Source: Corynebacterium sp. zg-331 (GTDB taxonomy: Bacteria; Actinomycetota; Actinomycetes; Mycobacteriales; Mycobacteriaceae). From it: a stretch of 64,000 nt of DNA. Under the pieces are notes generated by a model. It was not told where the DNA came from and searched no databases. It saw nothing but the letters and a program-made list of their open reading frames with translations. The stretch is taken from assembly GCF_014267345.1 (NCBI RefSeq), contig NZ_JACMYD010000003.1, positions 186,001 through 250,000 on the forward strand, read 5' to 3'. Positions 52,972-63,051 of the stretch are shown here, piece by piece; position 1 is the stretch's first letter; every line of letters starts with the position of its first letter. Both the position numbers and the translations under genes were made by a program.

Positions 52972-53852
52972 GTGACCGACTTTTGGACTACTCAGGATCT
53001 GCGCCGCGCCGGCTTTTCTCCCAACGCGGTGCAAAGAAGCATTACCCGGGGAAAGATAGAACGCCTGGCCCATGGCCTCTACATCCGCCCAGGGGCGGAC
53101 GATCTGACCCGTCTGCGGGCGCTGTGCCGCCGCTGGCCGCGGATTGTTTTTACCGGAACCACAGCCGCGCATCTCTATGGTTGGGGGCCACTGACCTGGC
53201 CGGTTTCCGGCGTGATACCGGGCACGGGGACGGGGATCAACTCTCACAACGTGCGCCTCAAGAGAACCTCGATACGCCGCAGCCAGATGCAGCAAGGATT
53301 ACGGGTGGTCTCGCCGGTAGCCACCGCGCATGACCTTGTGCAACGGTGGCCACGCGCGAAATTGATCAGTTTTCTGGAGCGATCCTATGGCGGCTTCGAT
53401 GGCACCGCTCGCTATCGCTCGGATTGCTCTGCGTTGGGTCCTGCTGCGCAAAGCACGATGAGGATCATCGCGGGAAGGGCCATCATCGGGGCGTCAAGTC
53501 AGACGGAGCGCAGGTTGGCTCACGCACTGGCAGCCGAGGGGGTTTTCACCCAATCCAACGTACGGGTAGGGCCCTATGTATTCGATCTGAAAGTAGTGGG
53601 CCAGCCCCTTCTGATTGAGGTGGATGGGCAGCAATTTCACAGAGACACGGACGCCTTTATCCGGGATCGGTGGAAGACCAACGCCGCCCAACGCGCGGGC
53701 TACATCGTGCTGCGTTACTCCGATACCTGCGTGGATTACGCCCTCAACGACGTGGTAGCCCAGGTATCCCGCACGGCACGATCCTCAAGCACCTTGTTGC
53801 CTAGCGACGTCCAAGGCGTGCATCGGTGGCACCGCGCCCTACACTCGATCCC

Positions 53853-53856
<4 letters not shown>
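52972..53856 (+). CDS. AbiEi-like N-terminal domain plus DUF559 nuclease-like domain
   Basis: This 294-residue protein starts at a GTG (MTDFWTTQDLRRAG). Residues 1-55 form a winged-helix/AbiEi_4-like domain (LRRAGFSPNAVQRSITRGKIERLAHGLYIR), which in other proteins is an antitoxin or regulator. Residues 190-280 match DUF559, a PD-(D/E)xK-type fold related to Vsr (VFDLKVVGQPLLIEVDGQQFH, then RDRWKTNAAQRAGYIVLRYS). The E-V-D-G and the following His fit a nuclease centre. Its stop overlaps the menB ATG by 4 nt. A role in defence or DNA repair is possible, not shown. Confidence 0.8.
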
Positions 53857-54788
<932 letters not shown>

Positions 54789-54808
54789 TGTGGCGCGGCG
54801 GACCTTCC

Positions 54809-54952
54809 ATGACTATCTTTGCCGTCGTGTCAATAATTAAGGACCGTGGTCTCCTCGTCGCCGACGGCGGCTGGGAGCTGCCCGGCGCGATCGAGGCCGG
54901 ACGCCTCTCCGCCGATACCCTCTTCCGTCACTCCGCCACCGCGGCCGCCTAG
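54809..54952 (+). pseudogene. Nudix-like remnant between menB and menE
   Basis: A 47-codon open frame reads MTIFAVVSIIKDRGLLVADG, then GWELPGAIEAGRLSADTLF. That resembles the start of a Nudix hydrolase (strand, LLV, then WELPGG-x-E-x-GE). The key Glu residues of the Nudix box (GE and REUxEE) are missing and the frame stops soon after. I infer a truncated relic, although the reading could be coincidental. Confidence 0.35.
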
Positions 54953-54954
54953 CG

Positions 54955-56094
54955 ATGGCCGAGCGCATCCTCGAACCCCTCGTCGTCCCCAGCACCGACG
55001 CGAGCGCGATCCTGCCGGATCTGCGCGAGGCCCTCGCGGGGCGGCGCAGCCTGCTGCCGCTGCCGGACAACGATCCCGGCCGCGCCCAACTCCTGCGCAC
55101 CACCCAGCGCGTGGGCCAGGCCATCGACCGCGAGGTCGCCCTGGTGGTGAGCACCTCCGGCTCCACGGGCACCCCCAAGGGGGCGGAGCTAAGCGCCCGC
55201 AACCTCCTCAGCAGCGCGGCCGCCACCCACGAGGCCCTCGGCGGGGACGGCACCTGGCTGCTGGCCATGCCCGGCCATTACATCGCGGGCCTGCAGGTTC
55301 TGGTGCGCTCCCTCGCGGCGGGCACCACCCCGGTGTGCCTCGACCTGTGCTCCGGCTTCCGCGTGCCCGCCTTTGCGCAGGCGGCGCGTCGATTAGCGGG
55401 ACCGCGCACCTACACCGCGCTCACCCCCGCCCAGCTACTCAAGGCCATGGACCGGCTGGAGGGAATCGAGGCCCTGCGCACATTTAGCGCCGTCCTTATC
55501 GGCGGTGCCCCCCTGCGCCAGGCGGACGCCCGCGCGGCCGCAGAGCTGGGAATCCGGGTGGTGCGCACCTACGGCGCCTCCGAGACCTCCGGCGGGTGCG
55601 TCTACGATGGCCGCCCCCTGCCCGGGGTGCGGCTGCGCCTGGACGAGCAGGATCGGATCCACCTAGGCGGCCCGATGATCGCGCGCGGCTACCGCAACAC
55701 CCCCGGCCACGAAGCCTTCGCCCGCGAGGGCTGGTTTGCCACGAGCGACGCCGGGACGCTGGCCGATGACGGGACGCTGACCGTGCGCGGCCGGATCGAC
55801 GCCATCATCGACTCCGGGGGCCTCAAGCTCCACCCCGAGGTGCTGGAGTACCACCTGCGCGAGGTCCCGGGCGTCACGGAGGCCTGCGTGGTGGGCGTTC
55901 CCCACCCCCGCCTGGGACAGGCGATCGCGGTGGCCTACACCGGCCAGGCGCAACCGGAAGACCTCATCGAGGCGCTCGACGCCCTGCCGCGCTGGCAGCT
56001 GCCCAAGGAACTGCGCCGGGTGGACGCCCTGCCGCGCACTGGCTCGGGCAAGGTTCACCGCGCCGGGGTGGCCGCGCTGCTCGCGAAAGGCTAA
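54955..56094 (+). CDS. menE: o-Succinylbenzoate-CoA ligase
   Basis: This 379-residue acyl-adenylating enzyme has the P-loop STSGSTGTPKG at 66-76, YGASETSGG and a TSDAG core, and the C-terminal Lys in RTGSGKVHRAG. Its short length is typical for MenE of corynebacteria. It activates o-succinylbenzoate for MenB. The ATG lies 2 nt past the Nudix-like relic. Its stop overlaps the stop of the convergent gene by 4 nt. Confidence 0.94.
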   Translation: MAERILEPLVVPSTDASAILPDLREALAGRRSLLPLPDNDPGRAQLLRTTQRVGQAIDREVALVVSTSGSTGTPKGAELSARNLLSSAAATHEALGGDGTWLLAMPGHYIAGLQVLVRSLAAGTTPVCLDLCSGFRVPAFAQAARRLAGPRTYTALTPAQLLKAMDRLEGIEALRTFSAVLIGGAPLRQADARAAAELGIRVVRTYGASETSGGCVYDGRPLPGVRLRLDEQDRIHLGGPMIARGYRNTPGHEAFAREGWFATSDAGTLADDGTLTVRGRIDAIIDSGGLKLHPEVLEYHLREVPGVTEACVVGVPHPRLGQAIAVAYTGQAQPEDLIEALDALPRWQLPKELRRVDALPRTGSGKVHRAGVAALLAKG

Positions 56095-56972
56095 TCCTCC
56101 CGACCGCTCAGCGCCACCAGATTGGCCACATCCCGCGGGGTATAGGCCCGCCCGATCTGTTCGTCGTTACCGCCGCCCACGCCATTGCCCAGAACCAGGG
56201 CATCCAACTGCGCGGAGGGAACCACGGCAAAGTTGCGGGGCCTGGCAAAGACCTGGCGCACCGGGTGCCCGGAGCGCAGGGCGCACAGATGCAGCCAGAC
56301 GTCATCCGCCTGCGGGGCCACCTCCCGGAATCCTTCCCCCTGGGCCACCACGTAGTCGATGAACGCGGGCGGATAGGACACCCCTGAGACCCCCGTGGCG
56401 AAGTGCAGCAGGCTCGGCGCGCAGGTATCGGCGGGACTCCACTTCATGTAGGGCAGCATCCGCCCCTCGCGCAGCTCGATCCGGTGGGCCCGGTACGCCA
56501 CCACGGTATCCGGCCGCAGACCCCCGACCTCGCGCAGGCGATCGAGGAACCACGCCGGGTAGATCACGTCGTCGTCGATGGTGACCACCCGGGTCTGGGA
56601 CCCGGCCACCGCGCGAAACTGGTTCCAGTACTTCGCGTGCGGGCCCAGCCCGCCGTCGCCCCGGCGCACCGTCAGCCCTCGGTGCACCAGCCGGTGCAGG
56701 CTGGCCGGCCAGGCCTCCGGGTGATCGTATTCCTCAGGATCCAGCCACAGCACGATGGGCACCCCGCGCGCACCTCGGGCCACCGACTCGATTGCCAGGA
56801 AGACCGTGCGCAGGCGACGGCCGTGCGTGGTCAGGGAGACGAGCAGCTCCGGGTTGCCCTCCCACCGGGGAAGGCGCGAGCGGGAAAACCGATTGTGCCA
56901 GCGCAGCGGCACCAGGCGCAGGAGGGTGAACAGGAAGCCGACCGCCTGACCGACCACATACCTGAACCACAT
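56091..56972 (-). CDS. Putative glycosyltransferase with DDD motif
   Basis: This 293-residue protein has an N-terminal hydrophobic helix (about 5-20), then VSLTTHGRRL, WLDPEEYDHP, GPHAKYWNQFR and RVVTIDDDVIYP. The DDD in VTIDDDVIYP is likely a metal-binding DxD of a GT-A fold. The spacing resembles GT2-like proteins of unknown acceptor found in envelope loci. A GGAGG ribosome-binding site supports the ATG at 56972. It is convergent with menE. The substrate is unknown. Confidence 0.72.
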   Translation of the reverse strand: MWFRYVVGQAVGFLFTLLRLVPLRWHNRFSRSRLPRWEGNPELLVSLTTHGRRLRTVFLAIESVARGARGVPIVLWLDPEEYDHPEAWPASLHRLVHRGLTVRRGDGGLGPHAKYWNQFRAVAGSQTRVVTIDDDVIYPAWFLDRLREVGGLRPDTVVAYRAHRIELREGRMLPYMKWSPADTCAPSLLHFATGVSGVSYPPAFIDYVVAQGEGFREVAPQADDVWLHLCALRSGHPVRQVFARPRNFAVVPSAQLDALVLGNGVGGGNDEQIGRAYTPRDVANLVALSGRED

Positions 56973-57269
56973 GAAGCCTCCGCCCTCCCGGGCACCGCCG
57001 CGCCGCACTCCCGAAAAATACCCTCCCACCGTACACGGCTCCATGCATAGGGGTGGTGGTGTGCGGGTCTGCACCGGCTACGGCTCCGCAAGGTGCTGCC
57101 AGCGCGCTTTTCATCGCAGGGATGATCGGCTCATCCCCGAGCCAAAATCAACGCAACAATCTCCAACGGCCTCTCCCATGTGATCGTAGAAGCGATGATT
57201 AGCCTGCTCAGCTAGTCCCACGAGGAGCCTCACTTGGTTTTGAGCGCCGGGTGAGGCTCCTCGCCGTTT
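56973..57269 (+). other. Intergenic region with an orphan transcript-like structure
   Basis: No protein gene is visible. On the plus strand the region carries an inverted repeat GGGATGA..TCATCCC (57119-57125 with 57131-57137) and then a complete terminator (57221-57269) that no plus-strand gene upstream would need. This could be a small RNA ending at the terminator, or the relic of a lost gene. Confidence 0.4.
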
Positions 57270-57271
57270 TT
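57221..57271 (+). terminator. Strong intrinsic terminator upstream of menA
   Basis: A 13-bp perfect stem (57221-57233 with 57251-57263, CGAGGAGCCTCAC) has a 17-nt loop and is followed by CCGTTTTTG. It points along the plus strand, 86 nt before menA, and its U-tract overlaps the -35 of the predicted menA promoter. It either insulates menA or ends an unrecognised short RNA. Confidence 0.85.
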
Positions 57272-57298
57272 GTCACAATCAAAGTGAACCGGCATAAG
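57270..57298 (+). promoter_or_regulatory. Predicted menA promoter
   Basis: TTGTCA (57270-57275) and CATAAG (57293-57298) are separated by 17 nt, and the menA ATG lies 59 nt further on. The spacing and match to the housekeeping consensus are good. Confidence 0.6.
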
Positions 57299-57356
57299 CC
57301 AGCATAGGATCCCCCTCACCGCCCTCCAGCCCCAGATCCAGTGAGACAATAAACCC

Positions 57357-58253
57357 ATGATTTCCTCCCCACAACCTCGCCGCGCCACCCCCGCCGACTG
57401 GTGGGCCGGCGCCCGCCCCCACACCTGGGCCAACGCGCTGGCCCCCGTCATCGCCGGTACCGGGGCCGCCGCCCTGGACGGTGCGGCGAGCTGGTGGCGC
57501 GCCCTGCTCGCCCTGGGGGTGGCCTGGGCGCTCATCATCGGGGTCAATTACGCCAACGATTACTCCGACGGCATCCGCGGCACCGACGAGGATCGCTCTG
57601 GCCCCCTGCGGCTGACCGGCTCCGGGCTCGCCGCGCCGCAGGCCGTCAGGCGCGCGGCGTTCCTCGCATTCTTCATCGCCGGGGCGTTCGGCGTGGCGCT
57701 GAGCCTCGCCAGCAGCTGGTGGCTGATCCTGGTGGGCGCGGGCTGCATCGCCGGGGCGTGGTTCTACACGGGAGGTTCCCGCCCCTATGGCTATCGCGGG
57801 TGGGGGGAGGCCGCCGTGTTTGTGTTCTTTGGCCTGGTGGCCGTGCTCGGCACGCAATATACCCAGGCCGGGGCGGTGACCTGGGCGGGACTGGCCTGCG
57901 CCGTGGGGGTGGGCTCGATTTCTGCGGCGGTCAACCTGGCCAATAACCTGCGCGATATCCCCTCGGACGCTGCCAGCGGCAAGATCACCCTCGCGGTGCG
58001 CCTGGGCGAGGCGGCCACCCGCCGCCTCTTCTGCGGCCTTATCACGGTGCCCTTCGCTCTCTGCCTGCCCCTGGCGGTGGGCGCGACGCCGTGGGCGCTG
58101 CTGGGCCTGCTGGCGGTACCGCTGGGGGTCATCGGCGCGCGGCCGGTGCTCCGGGGGGCCACGGGGGCGGCGCTCATTCCGGTGCTGGGCCTGACGGGGC
58201 GCGCCATGCTGGCGTGGTCGGCGGCAATGTTCTTAGGCTTCGTTCTGGCCTGA
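57357..58253 (+). CDS. menA: 1,4-Dihydroxy-2-naphthoate polyprenyltransferase
   Basis: This 298-residue UbiA-family enzyme has about eight or nine membrane helices. Its first Asp-rich motif is NDYSD at 67-71 ([17 protein letters not shown]) and the second region is [17 protein letters not shown]. It attaches the polyprenyl tail to DHNA with loss of CO2. It is the one men gene here preceded by its own clear promoter. The AEC transporter follows 61 nt downstream. Confidence 0.95.
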   Translation: MISSPQPRRATPADWWAGARPHTWANALAPVIAGTGAAALDGAASWWRALLALGVAWALIIGVNYANDYSDGIRGTDEDRSGPLRLTGSGLAAPQAVRRAAFLAFFIAGAFGVALSLASSWWLILVGAGCIAGAWFYTGGSRPYGYRGWGEAAVFVFFGLVAVLGTQYTQAGAVTWAGLACAVGVGSISAAVNLANNLRDIPSDAASGKITLAVRLGEAATRRLFCGLITVPFALCLPLAVGATPWALLGLLAVPLGVIGARPVLRGATGAALIPVLGLTGRAMLAWSAAMFLGFVLA

Positions 58254-58314
58254 TCGGGGTGCGGCTACAGTGGTGTGCCGTGCGCAGCGCTAAGGAAAAG
58301 AAAAGGACCCCGGC

Positions 58315-59265
58315 ATGATCGGCGTACTCACCGGGTTCGCCATCATCATGGTGGTCATCGGCGCGGGCTACGCGCTGGGGAGGGCCAAGATTATTCCGCC
58401 CGGCGAGGCACGCCTGATGCTCAACCGGGTGGCCTTTTATGCCGCCACCCCCGCGCTGCTGTTCACGGTGGTCTCCACCTCCCGCCCGCAGGCGCTCTTT
58501 TCCCCGGTGATCGGGGTCAGCCTGGCGGCCACGCTGCTCACGGGCGGGGTGTTTCTGCTCGCGACCCGCCTGCTGCCCGGGCGGGATCAGCACAGCACCG
58601 CCGATACGGCGATGGGGGCGGCCGCGGCTTCCTACGTGAACTCCAATAACATCGGCCTGCCGGTGAGCATGTACGTGCTCGGCAGCGCGGCGTATATCCC
58701 GCCCATTCTGGTGATCCAGATGGTGCTGCTCACCCCGCTGCTGCTGGCCGTGCTGGGAGCCAGCGGGGCGGGATCGGCCCCGGGAAGCACCGCCAGGGCG
58801 GTGCTGGGTGCGGTGCGCACCGCGCTGCTCAGCCCGATCGTGCTGGCCTCGGCGGCGGGACTGGTGGTGTGCCTGGGCTCCCTAAGCGTGCCGGAGCCGG
58901 TCATGGCCCCCCTGGAGATCCTGGGTGGGGCCTCCATCCCCATGATCCTGATGAGCTTTGGGGCCTCCCTGACCACCACCACGGTGCTCGACTCCCCCGC
59001 CGATCGTCCGCGGGTGCTCTTGGCCACGGGCCTCAAAACGCTGGTCATGCCGCTGCTGGCATGGCTGCTAGCCCTGGGGCTGGGCCTGGAGGGCCAGGAG
59101 CGCTACGCCGCGGTGATCCTGGCGGCGCTGCCCACCGCGCAGAACGTGTACAACTACGCCGCCACTTTCCGCAAGGGCACCATCGTGGCGCGCGACACCG
59201 TGCTGCTGACCACCTTTGCCTCGCTGCCGGTGATGCTGGCGATCGCGGCCATGAGCGGGCGCTGA
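58315..59265 (+). CDS. AEC-family transporter (auxin-efflux-carrier/malate permease type)
   Basis: This 316-residue protein has ten predicted membrane helices in two halves. It carries the NSNNIGLPVSMYVLG segment of the first half and the corresponding ALPTAQNVYNYA of the second, both typical of the AEC family. Bacterial members carry dicarboxylates or related anions; the substrate here is unknown. The ATG lies behind AAGGA. The stop overlaps the ATG of the next gene by one base (TGATG). Confidence 0.87.
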   Translation: MIGVLTGFAIIMVVIGAGYALGRAKIIPPGEARLMLNRVAFYAATPALLFTVVSTSRPQALFSPVIGVSLAATLLTGGVFLLATRLLPGRDQHSTADTAMGAAAASYVNSNNIGLPVSMYVLGSAAYIPPILVIQMVLLTPLLLAVLGASGAGSAPGSTARAVLGAVRTALLSPIVLASAAGLVVCLGSLSVPEPVMAPLEILGGASIPMILMSFGASLTTTTVLDSPADRPRVLLATGLKTLVMPLLAWLLALGLGLEGQERYAAVILAALPTAQNVYNYAATFRKGTIVARDTVLLTTFASLPVMLAIAAMSGR

Positions 59266-60920
59266 TGTCCTCCTATCGTATCCGCGTGCGCGCCCCGAGC
59301 AAACCAAGCAGTCTCGTCCCCCTCATCGCCCTGCTCGTCCTCGGTGTGCTCGTGCGTACGACGGTGGCGGCCCAAGGCTGGTTCTACTACGACGACCTCA
59401 CCCTCTACGCCCAGGCGCGGGAACACCCCTTACCCGACCTCTCCTTGCTTCTCACGCCCCACGACGGCCACCTCATGCCCGGCTCCTGGCTCGTCGTCTG
59501 GGGCCTCGCGCACGGCGCGCCCCTGCGCTGGCCGACAGCCGTGGGGGTCCTGGCGGCGGGCAACCTGGCCGCGGGCGCGGCGGTGGCCTGGGCGTATCGC
59601 CCGCTCAGCCGCAGCCTGATCCCCCTGGCCGCGTATCTTTTTACCCCTGTCACGCTGACCACTTCGACGTGGCTGGCGGCGGGCGTCAATACGCTACCGC
59701 TGCACGCAGCGCTGGCCCTGTGCCTAGGCGCGGGCATCCGAGCGGCCCGCGCCCCCTCCACCCGCCAAGCCGCGCTCTGGTCGCTGGGAGCCGGGGCGGC
59801 GATGATCGCCGGGGCACTCTTTAGCGAGCGCGCCCTCTTTCTTGCGCCCGCCGTGCTGCTGACCCTGCGCTGCTGCGGTCTGCTGGACGGCATGCGTTCC
59901 GCCCACCGGGCGCTGGTGCGCCTGTGCCTGATCCTGCCCACGGCCCTGTGGGCGGGGATCTACGCCCTAGTGGTGGGCGATCCGCGCACCACCCCGAGCG
60001 ATCCGCTGCCGTTTTTCTCCCACGGTTACGGGCTGGGGCTGCTGCCCACCCTGGCGGGCGGCCCCTGGCACTGGGAGCGGTGGCACCCCGGCCCGCCGTG
60101 GGCCGCCCCGCACGCCGGGGCGATCGCGCTGGGGGCCGCGGCGGGGCTGGTGCTCCTGGCGCTGACCCTGCGCCGCGCCGTCGCCTGGCTGCCGGTGGCG
60201 CTCTACCCGCTGCTGCCCTTTCTGGCCCTGGCGCTGGCGCGCTCGGGGCCGGACACCGCCTGGGAGATCACCCAGACGCTGCGCCACGTCAGCGAGGTCG
60301 CGGTGCTCGCCGCCGTGGTGCTGGCGTTCTGCCTTCCCTCGCCGCTACCCAGGAGCGCGCGGGTGCTCGGCGCGGCGTGGCTAGCCTCCAGCATGGTCAG
60401 CACGGTGGCCTTCGCGCAGTCCTGGGCGCAGCAGCCCGCCCGCGACTTCTTCGGCGGCCTCGACGCCTCGCTTACCCGCCACGACGCCGCCCTGCTCGAT
60501 CAGGATCTTCCGCTGGAGGTGCTGCTGCCGGTCACCCACCCCTATAACCGGCTGTCCCACTACAGCGACCGCGTCTCCACGGCCACCTCCGCCCCGGTGA
60601 TCGTGGGCCCGGACGGCGCGCTGCACCCCGCGCGGCTCCACGAGATGCGCGCCACCGCCTCCCCCGCTCGGTGCAATACCGGCCCCGAGCTGCCCCTGGA
60701 CGGTCCGTTGATCGACCGCGAGTGGGTGGTACGCCTCAACTACATCGCCGAGCGGCCCGGCACCGGCGTGCTGGCCCTCAACGGGCACCCGGTGGACTTC
60801 CCCATCGAACCCGGGCTGCACAGCGTTTACGTGCAGGTCAGCGGGGGCGGCGGCCGCCTGCTGATCGACGCCCCGGGCGCGTGCCTGAGCAGCAGCTCCG
60901 TGGGGGTGCTGGGGGTATAA
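59265..60920 (+). CDS. Polytopic membrane protein, possible GT-C glycosyltransferase
   Basis: This 551-residue protein has about ten to eleven membrane helices and a soluble C-terminal domain of about 140 residues. After the first helix comes WFYYDDLTLYAQAREHPLPD, with an acidic pair of the sort that GT-C enzymes use in their first external loop. The C-terminal part (SPARCNTGPELPL... WVVRLNYIAERPG... VYVQVSGGGG) is strand-rich and may be extracytoplasmic. GT-C enzymes use polyprenyl-phosphate sugars in arabinogalactan and lipoglycan synthesis. The role is inferred from topology only. Confidence 0.65.
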   Translation: MSSYRIRVRAPSKPSSLVPLIALLVLGVLVRTTVAAQGWFYYDDLTLYAQAREHPLPDLSLLLTPHDGHLMPGSWLVVWGLAHGAPLRWPTAVGVLAAGNLAAGAAVAWAYRPLSRSLIPLAAYLFTPVTLTTSTWLAAGVNTLPLHAALALCLGAGIRAARAPSTRQAALWSLGAGAAMIAGALFSERALFLAPAVLLTLRCCGLLDGMRSAHRALVRLCLILPTALWAGIYALVVGDPRTTPSDPLPFFSHGYGLGLLPTLAGGPWHWERWHPGPPWAAPHAGAIALGAAAGLVLLALTLRRAVAWLPVALYPLLPFLALALARSGPDTAWEITQTLRHVSEVAVLAAVVLAFCLPSPLPRSARVLGAAWLASSMVSTVAFAQSWAQQPARDFFGGLDASLTRHDAALLDQDLPLEVLLPVTHPYNRLSHYSDRVSTATSAPVIVGPDGALHPARLHEMRATASPARCNTGPELPLDGPLIDREWVVRLNYIAERPGTGVLALNGHPVDFPIEPGLHSVYVQVSGGGGRLLIDAPGACLSSSSVGVLGV

Positions 60921-60928
60921 TCCCGGCG

Positions 60929-61222
60929 CTACCGCTCCGCGAGTTCCTGGGCGATCCATTCCTTGCGCTCGCGGCGTCGCCGCGACCAGGCCGCCACCGC
61001 CTCGTTCGCCTCCACCCGCATCGTCGAGAAGACGAGCATGGACAGCGGGAACGCGATCAACAGCGCCCCGGTGGCCGAGGCCAGCAGCGGAAAGGGGCTG
61101 CCCACCAGCCAGGCCACCGTCTGGATCACCGCGGTGAGCACCACAAAGAGGCCCAACCTGGCCAGACCGTACTTGAGCAGGGCGCGATTGGCATTCTTGC
61201 GCAGCAGCTGATCGTCGTTCAC
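60929..61222 (-). CDS. DUF4229 two-helix membrane protein
   Basis: This 97-residue protein has helices at about 20-40 and 46-66 and a charged C-terminus (RRRRERKEWIAQELAER). This is the DUF4229 plan, a family often near menA in actinobacteria. The GTG start at 61222 has only a weak ribosome-binding site. It is divergent from the next small gene by 45 nt. The function is unknown. Confidence 0.8.
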   Translation of the reverse strand: MNDDQLLRKNANRALLKYGLARLGLFVVLTAVIQTVAWLVGSPFPLLASATGALLIAFPLSMLVFSTMRVEANEAVAAWSRRRRERKEWIAQELAER

Positions 61223-61267
61223 TCACCCCACGCTACTATGGTGGCAACGCCAAGGAGGAATGGATAC

Positions 61268-61528
61268 GTGGGTCGCTTGCTGCTTGTTGCCCTGCTCATC
61301 GTCACCGCCGTGCTGCTATGGAAGGCCTTTGGCCCCGGCACCTGGAACCGTCCCGGCCTCCCGGGCCGCCGCTCCGAGCCCCCGGCGATCAAGGGCCCGG
61401 ATGACGATCCCGACTTCCTGTGGAACATCGACAAGCAGCGGTTCAAGGAGCGGCGGGCGCGCGAGGAAGCCGACAGGGCCGAGGAGGAGCGACGCAAGCG
61501 CGAGCGCCGCGCGCGCCCCGACGACTAA
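61268..61528 (+). CDS. Small membrane-anchored protein with charged tail
   Basis: This 86-residue protein has one N-terminal membrane helix ([19 protein letters not shown]), a Pro-rich linker and a highly charged helical tail ([20 protein letters not shown]). The GTG start has a full AAGGAGG site nine bases upstream. Proteins of this kind sit near menA and rmlA in some corynebacteria, with no known function. The stop codon overlaps that of rmlA by 4 nt. Confidence 0.75.
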   Translation: MGRLLLVALLIVTAVLLWKAFGPGTWNRPGLPGRRSEPPAIKGPDDDPDFLWNIDKQRFKERRAREEADRAEEERRKRERRARPDD

Positions 61529-62412
61529 TCCGTCCCGCCCCGGGCCTCGTCCCGCCGCAGGATCTCCCTCAAGTACTCCCCGTAGCCGGAGGCGCGCAGC
61601 CTCTCGGCGCGCTCCCGCAGCTGCTCGTCCGTGATATAGCCCATCCGCCAGGCCACCTCCTCGGGCGCGCCGATCTTGAGGCCCTGCCGCTGCTCAATGG
61701 TGCGCACGAAGTCCCCGGCGGCCATGAGCATGTCCACAGTGCCGGTATCCAGCCAGGCGGTACCGCGGGGCAGAACCTCCACCTGTAGCTCCCCGCGGCG
61801 CAGGTACTCGTTGTTGATGTCGGTGATCTCCAGCTCGCCCCGGGCGCTGGGGCTCAGGCCTCGGGCGATCTCCACCACGGAGTGGTCGTAAAAATACAGT
61901 CCCGGCACCGCAAAGTGGGAGCGCAGGCGGCTTGGTTTTTCCTCCAGGGCCGTGGCGCGGCCCCGCTCGTCGAAGGAGACCACACCGTAGGCCTGCGGAT
62001 TGGCCACCCAGTAGGCAAAGATCGCCCCGCCGCGCACGTCGGTGTAGCGGCGCAGCTGGGTGCCCAGGCCCGCGCCGTAGAAGATGTTGTCCCCCAGCAC
62101 CAGCGCCACTGGCTCGGTGCCGATGTGCTCGGCGCCGAGGAGGAAGGCGTCTGCAAGGCCCCGGGGGGCGTCCTGGGTGGCGAAGCTCAGCCGGATGCCG
62201 AACTGGGAGCCATCGCCCAGCAGGCGCTCGAATTGCGGGCGATCCTGGGGGGTGGTGATGATCAGGATCTCCGTGATCCCCGCGAGCATGAGGGTACTCA
62301 GGGGGTAGTAGATCATCGGCTTGTCGTAGACCGGCACAAGCTGCTTGGACACCCCATAGGTAATGGGGTGCAGGCGCGAGCCGGTACCGCCGGCCAGGAT
62401 GATGCCCCTCAC
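61525..62412 (-). CDS. rmlA: Glucose-1-phosphate thymidylyltransferase
   Basis: This 295-residue nucleotidyltransferase starts at a GTG ([24 protein letters not shown]). It has the G-G-x-G-x-R-L nucleotide signature, [18 protein letters not shown] and GTAWLDTGT. It makes dTDP-glucose for dTDP-L-rhamnose, which links arabinogalactan to peptidoglycan in this order. It overlaps rmlC by 4 nt, and the three genes rmlB-rmlC-rmlA form one operon. Confidence 0.95.
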   Translation of the reverse strand: MRGIILAGGTGSRLHPITYGVSKQLVPVYDKPMIYYPLSTLMLAGITEILIITTPQDRPQFERLLGDGSQFGIRLSFATQDAPRGLADAFLLGAEHIGTEPVALVLGDNIFYGAGLGTQLRRYTDVRGGAIFAYWVANPQAYGVVSFDERGRATALEEKPSRLRSHFAVPGLYFYDHSVVEIARGLSPSARGELEITDINNEYLRRGELQVEVLPRGTAWLDTGTVDMLMAAGDFVRTIEQRQGLKIGAPEEVAWRMGYITDEQLRERAERLRASGYGEYLREILRRDEARGGTD

Positions 62413-63041
62413 AGCCCGGCCTCTTCGTTGGCCACGGCCCAGGCGTTGCGCAGCTCGGTGTGATAGGCGCGGCACTCCTGCACCTCGGGCAGAATCCCGG
62501 CCTCGCGCGCCTGCGCCAGGCCGAGGGCCTGGCGATCCTTGTCCGAGAGCACCGGCGGTCCGGCCAGCTCCGGCCAATCCACCCCGATCTGGGCGTCGTG
62601 GGGGTTAAGGCCGTGCTCCACCTCCGGCTGGTATTCCGAGGTGGTCAGGTACACCACCGTGGAATCACGCAGGGCCAGGAAGCCGTGGGCAAAGCCGGGG
62701 GGAATATAGAGGGCCTGGCGGTTGTCTTCGCTGAGTTCGAATCCCGCCCAGTGGCCAAAGTCCCCCGAGCCCACCCGCACGTCCACCAGCACGTCAAAGA
62801 TCGCACCCGCCGGGCAGGTGACCAGCTTGCCCTGGCCCGGGGGCACCTCCGCGTAGTGCAGGCCGCGCAGCACCCCCGCCCGGGAAAAGGACATGTTCGC
62901 CTGCTGCACATCCAGGGGATAGCCCGTGGCCTGTTCGAACTCGCTGGCCTTAAACCATTCGTGAAAGGTACCCCGTCGATCCGGGTACACGGTGGGTACG
63001 AGGCGCAGCGCGCCCTCACATCCTGCTACCGGTTCCAACAT
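62409..63041 (-). CDS. rmlC: dTDP-4-dehydrorhamnose 3,5-epimerase
   Basis: This 210-residue cupin has [18 protein letters not shown] with the catalytic His, [13 protein letters not shown], and the [14 protein letters not shown] block. It epimerises dTDP-4-keto-6-deoxyglucose. It lies 10 nt after rmlB if the ATG at 63041 is used, or 1 nt after it from an ATG three codons earlier (63050); neither site has a strong ribosome-binding site. No C-terminal RmlD fusion is present, although RmlC-RmlD fusions occur in corynebacteria. Confidence 0.93.
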   Translation of the reverse strand: MLEPVAGCEGALRLVPTVYPDRRGTFHEWFKASEFEQATGYPLDVQQANMSFSRAGVLRGLHYAEVPPGQGKLVTCPAGAIFDVLVDVRVGSGDFGHWAGFELSEDNRQALYIPPGFAHGFLALRDSTVVYLTTSEYQPEVEHGLNPHDAQIGVDWPELAGPPVLSDKDRQALGLAQAREAGILPEVQECRAYHTELRNAWAVANEEAGL

Positions 63042-63051
63042 GCCCGCCATT

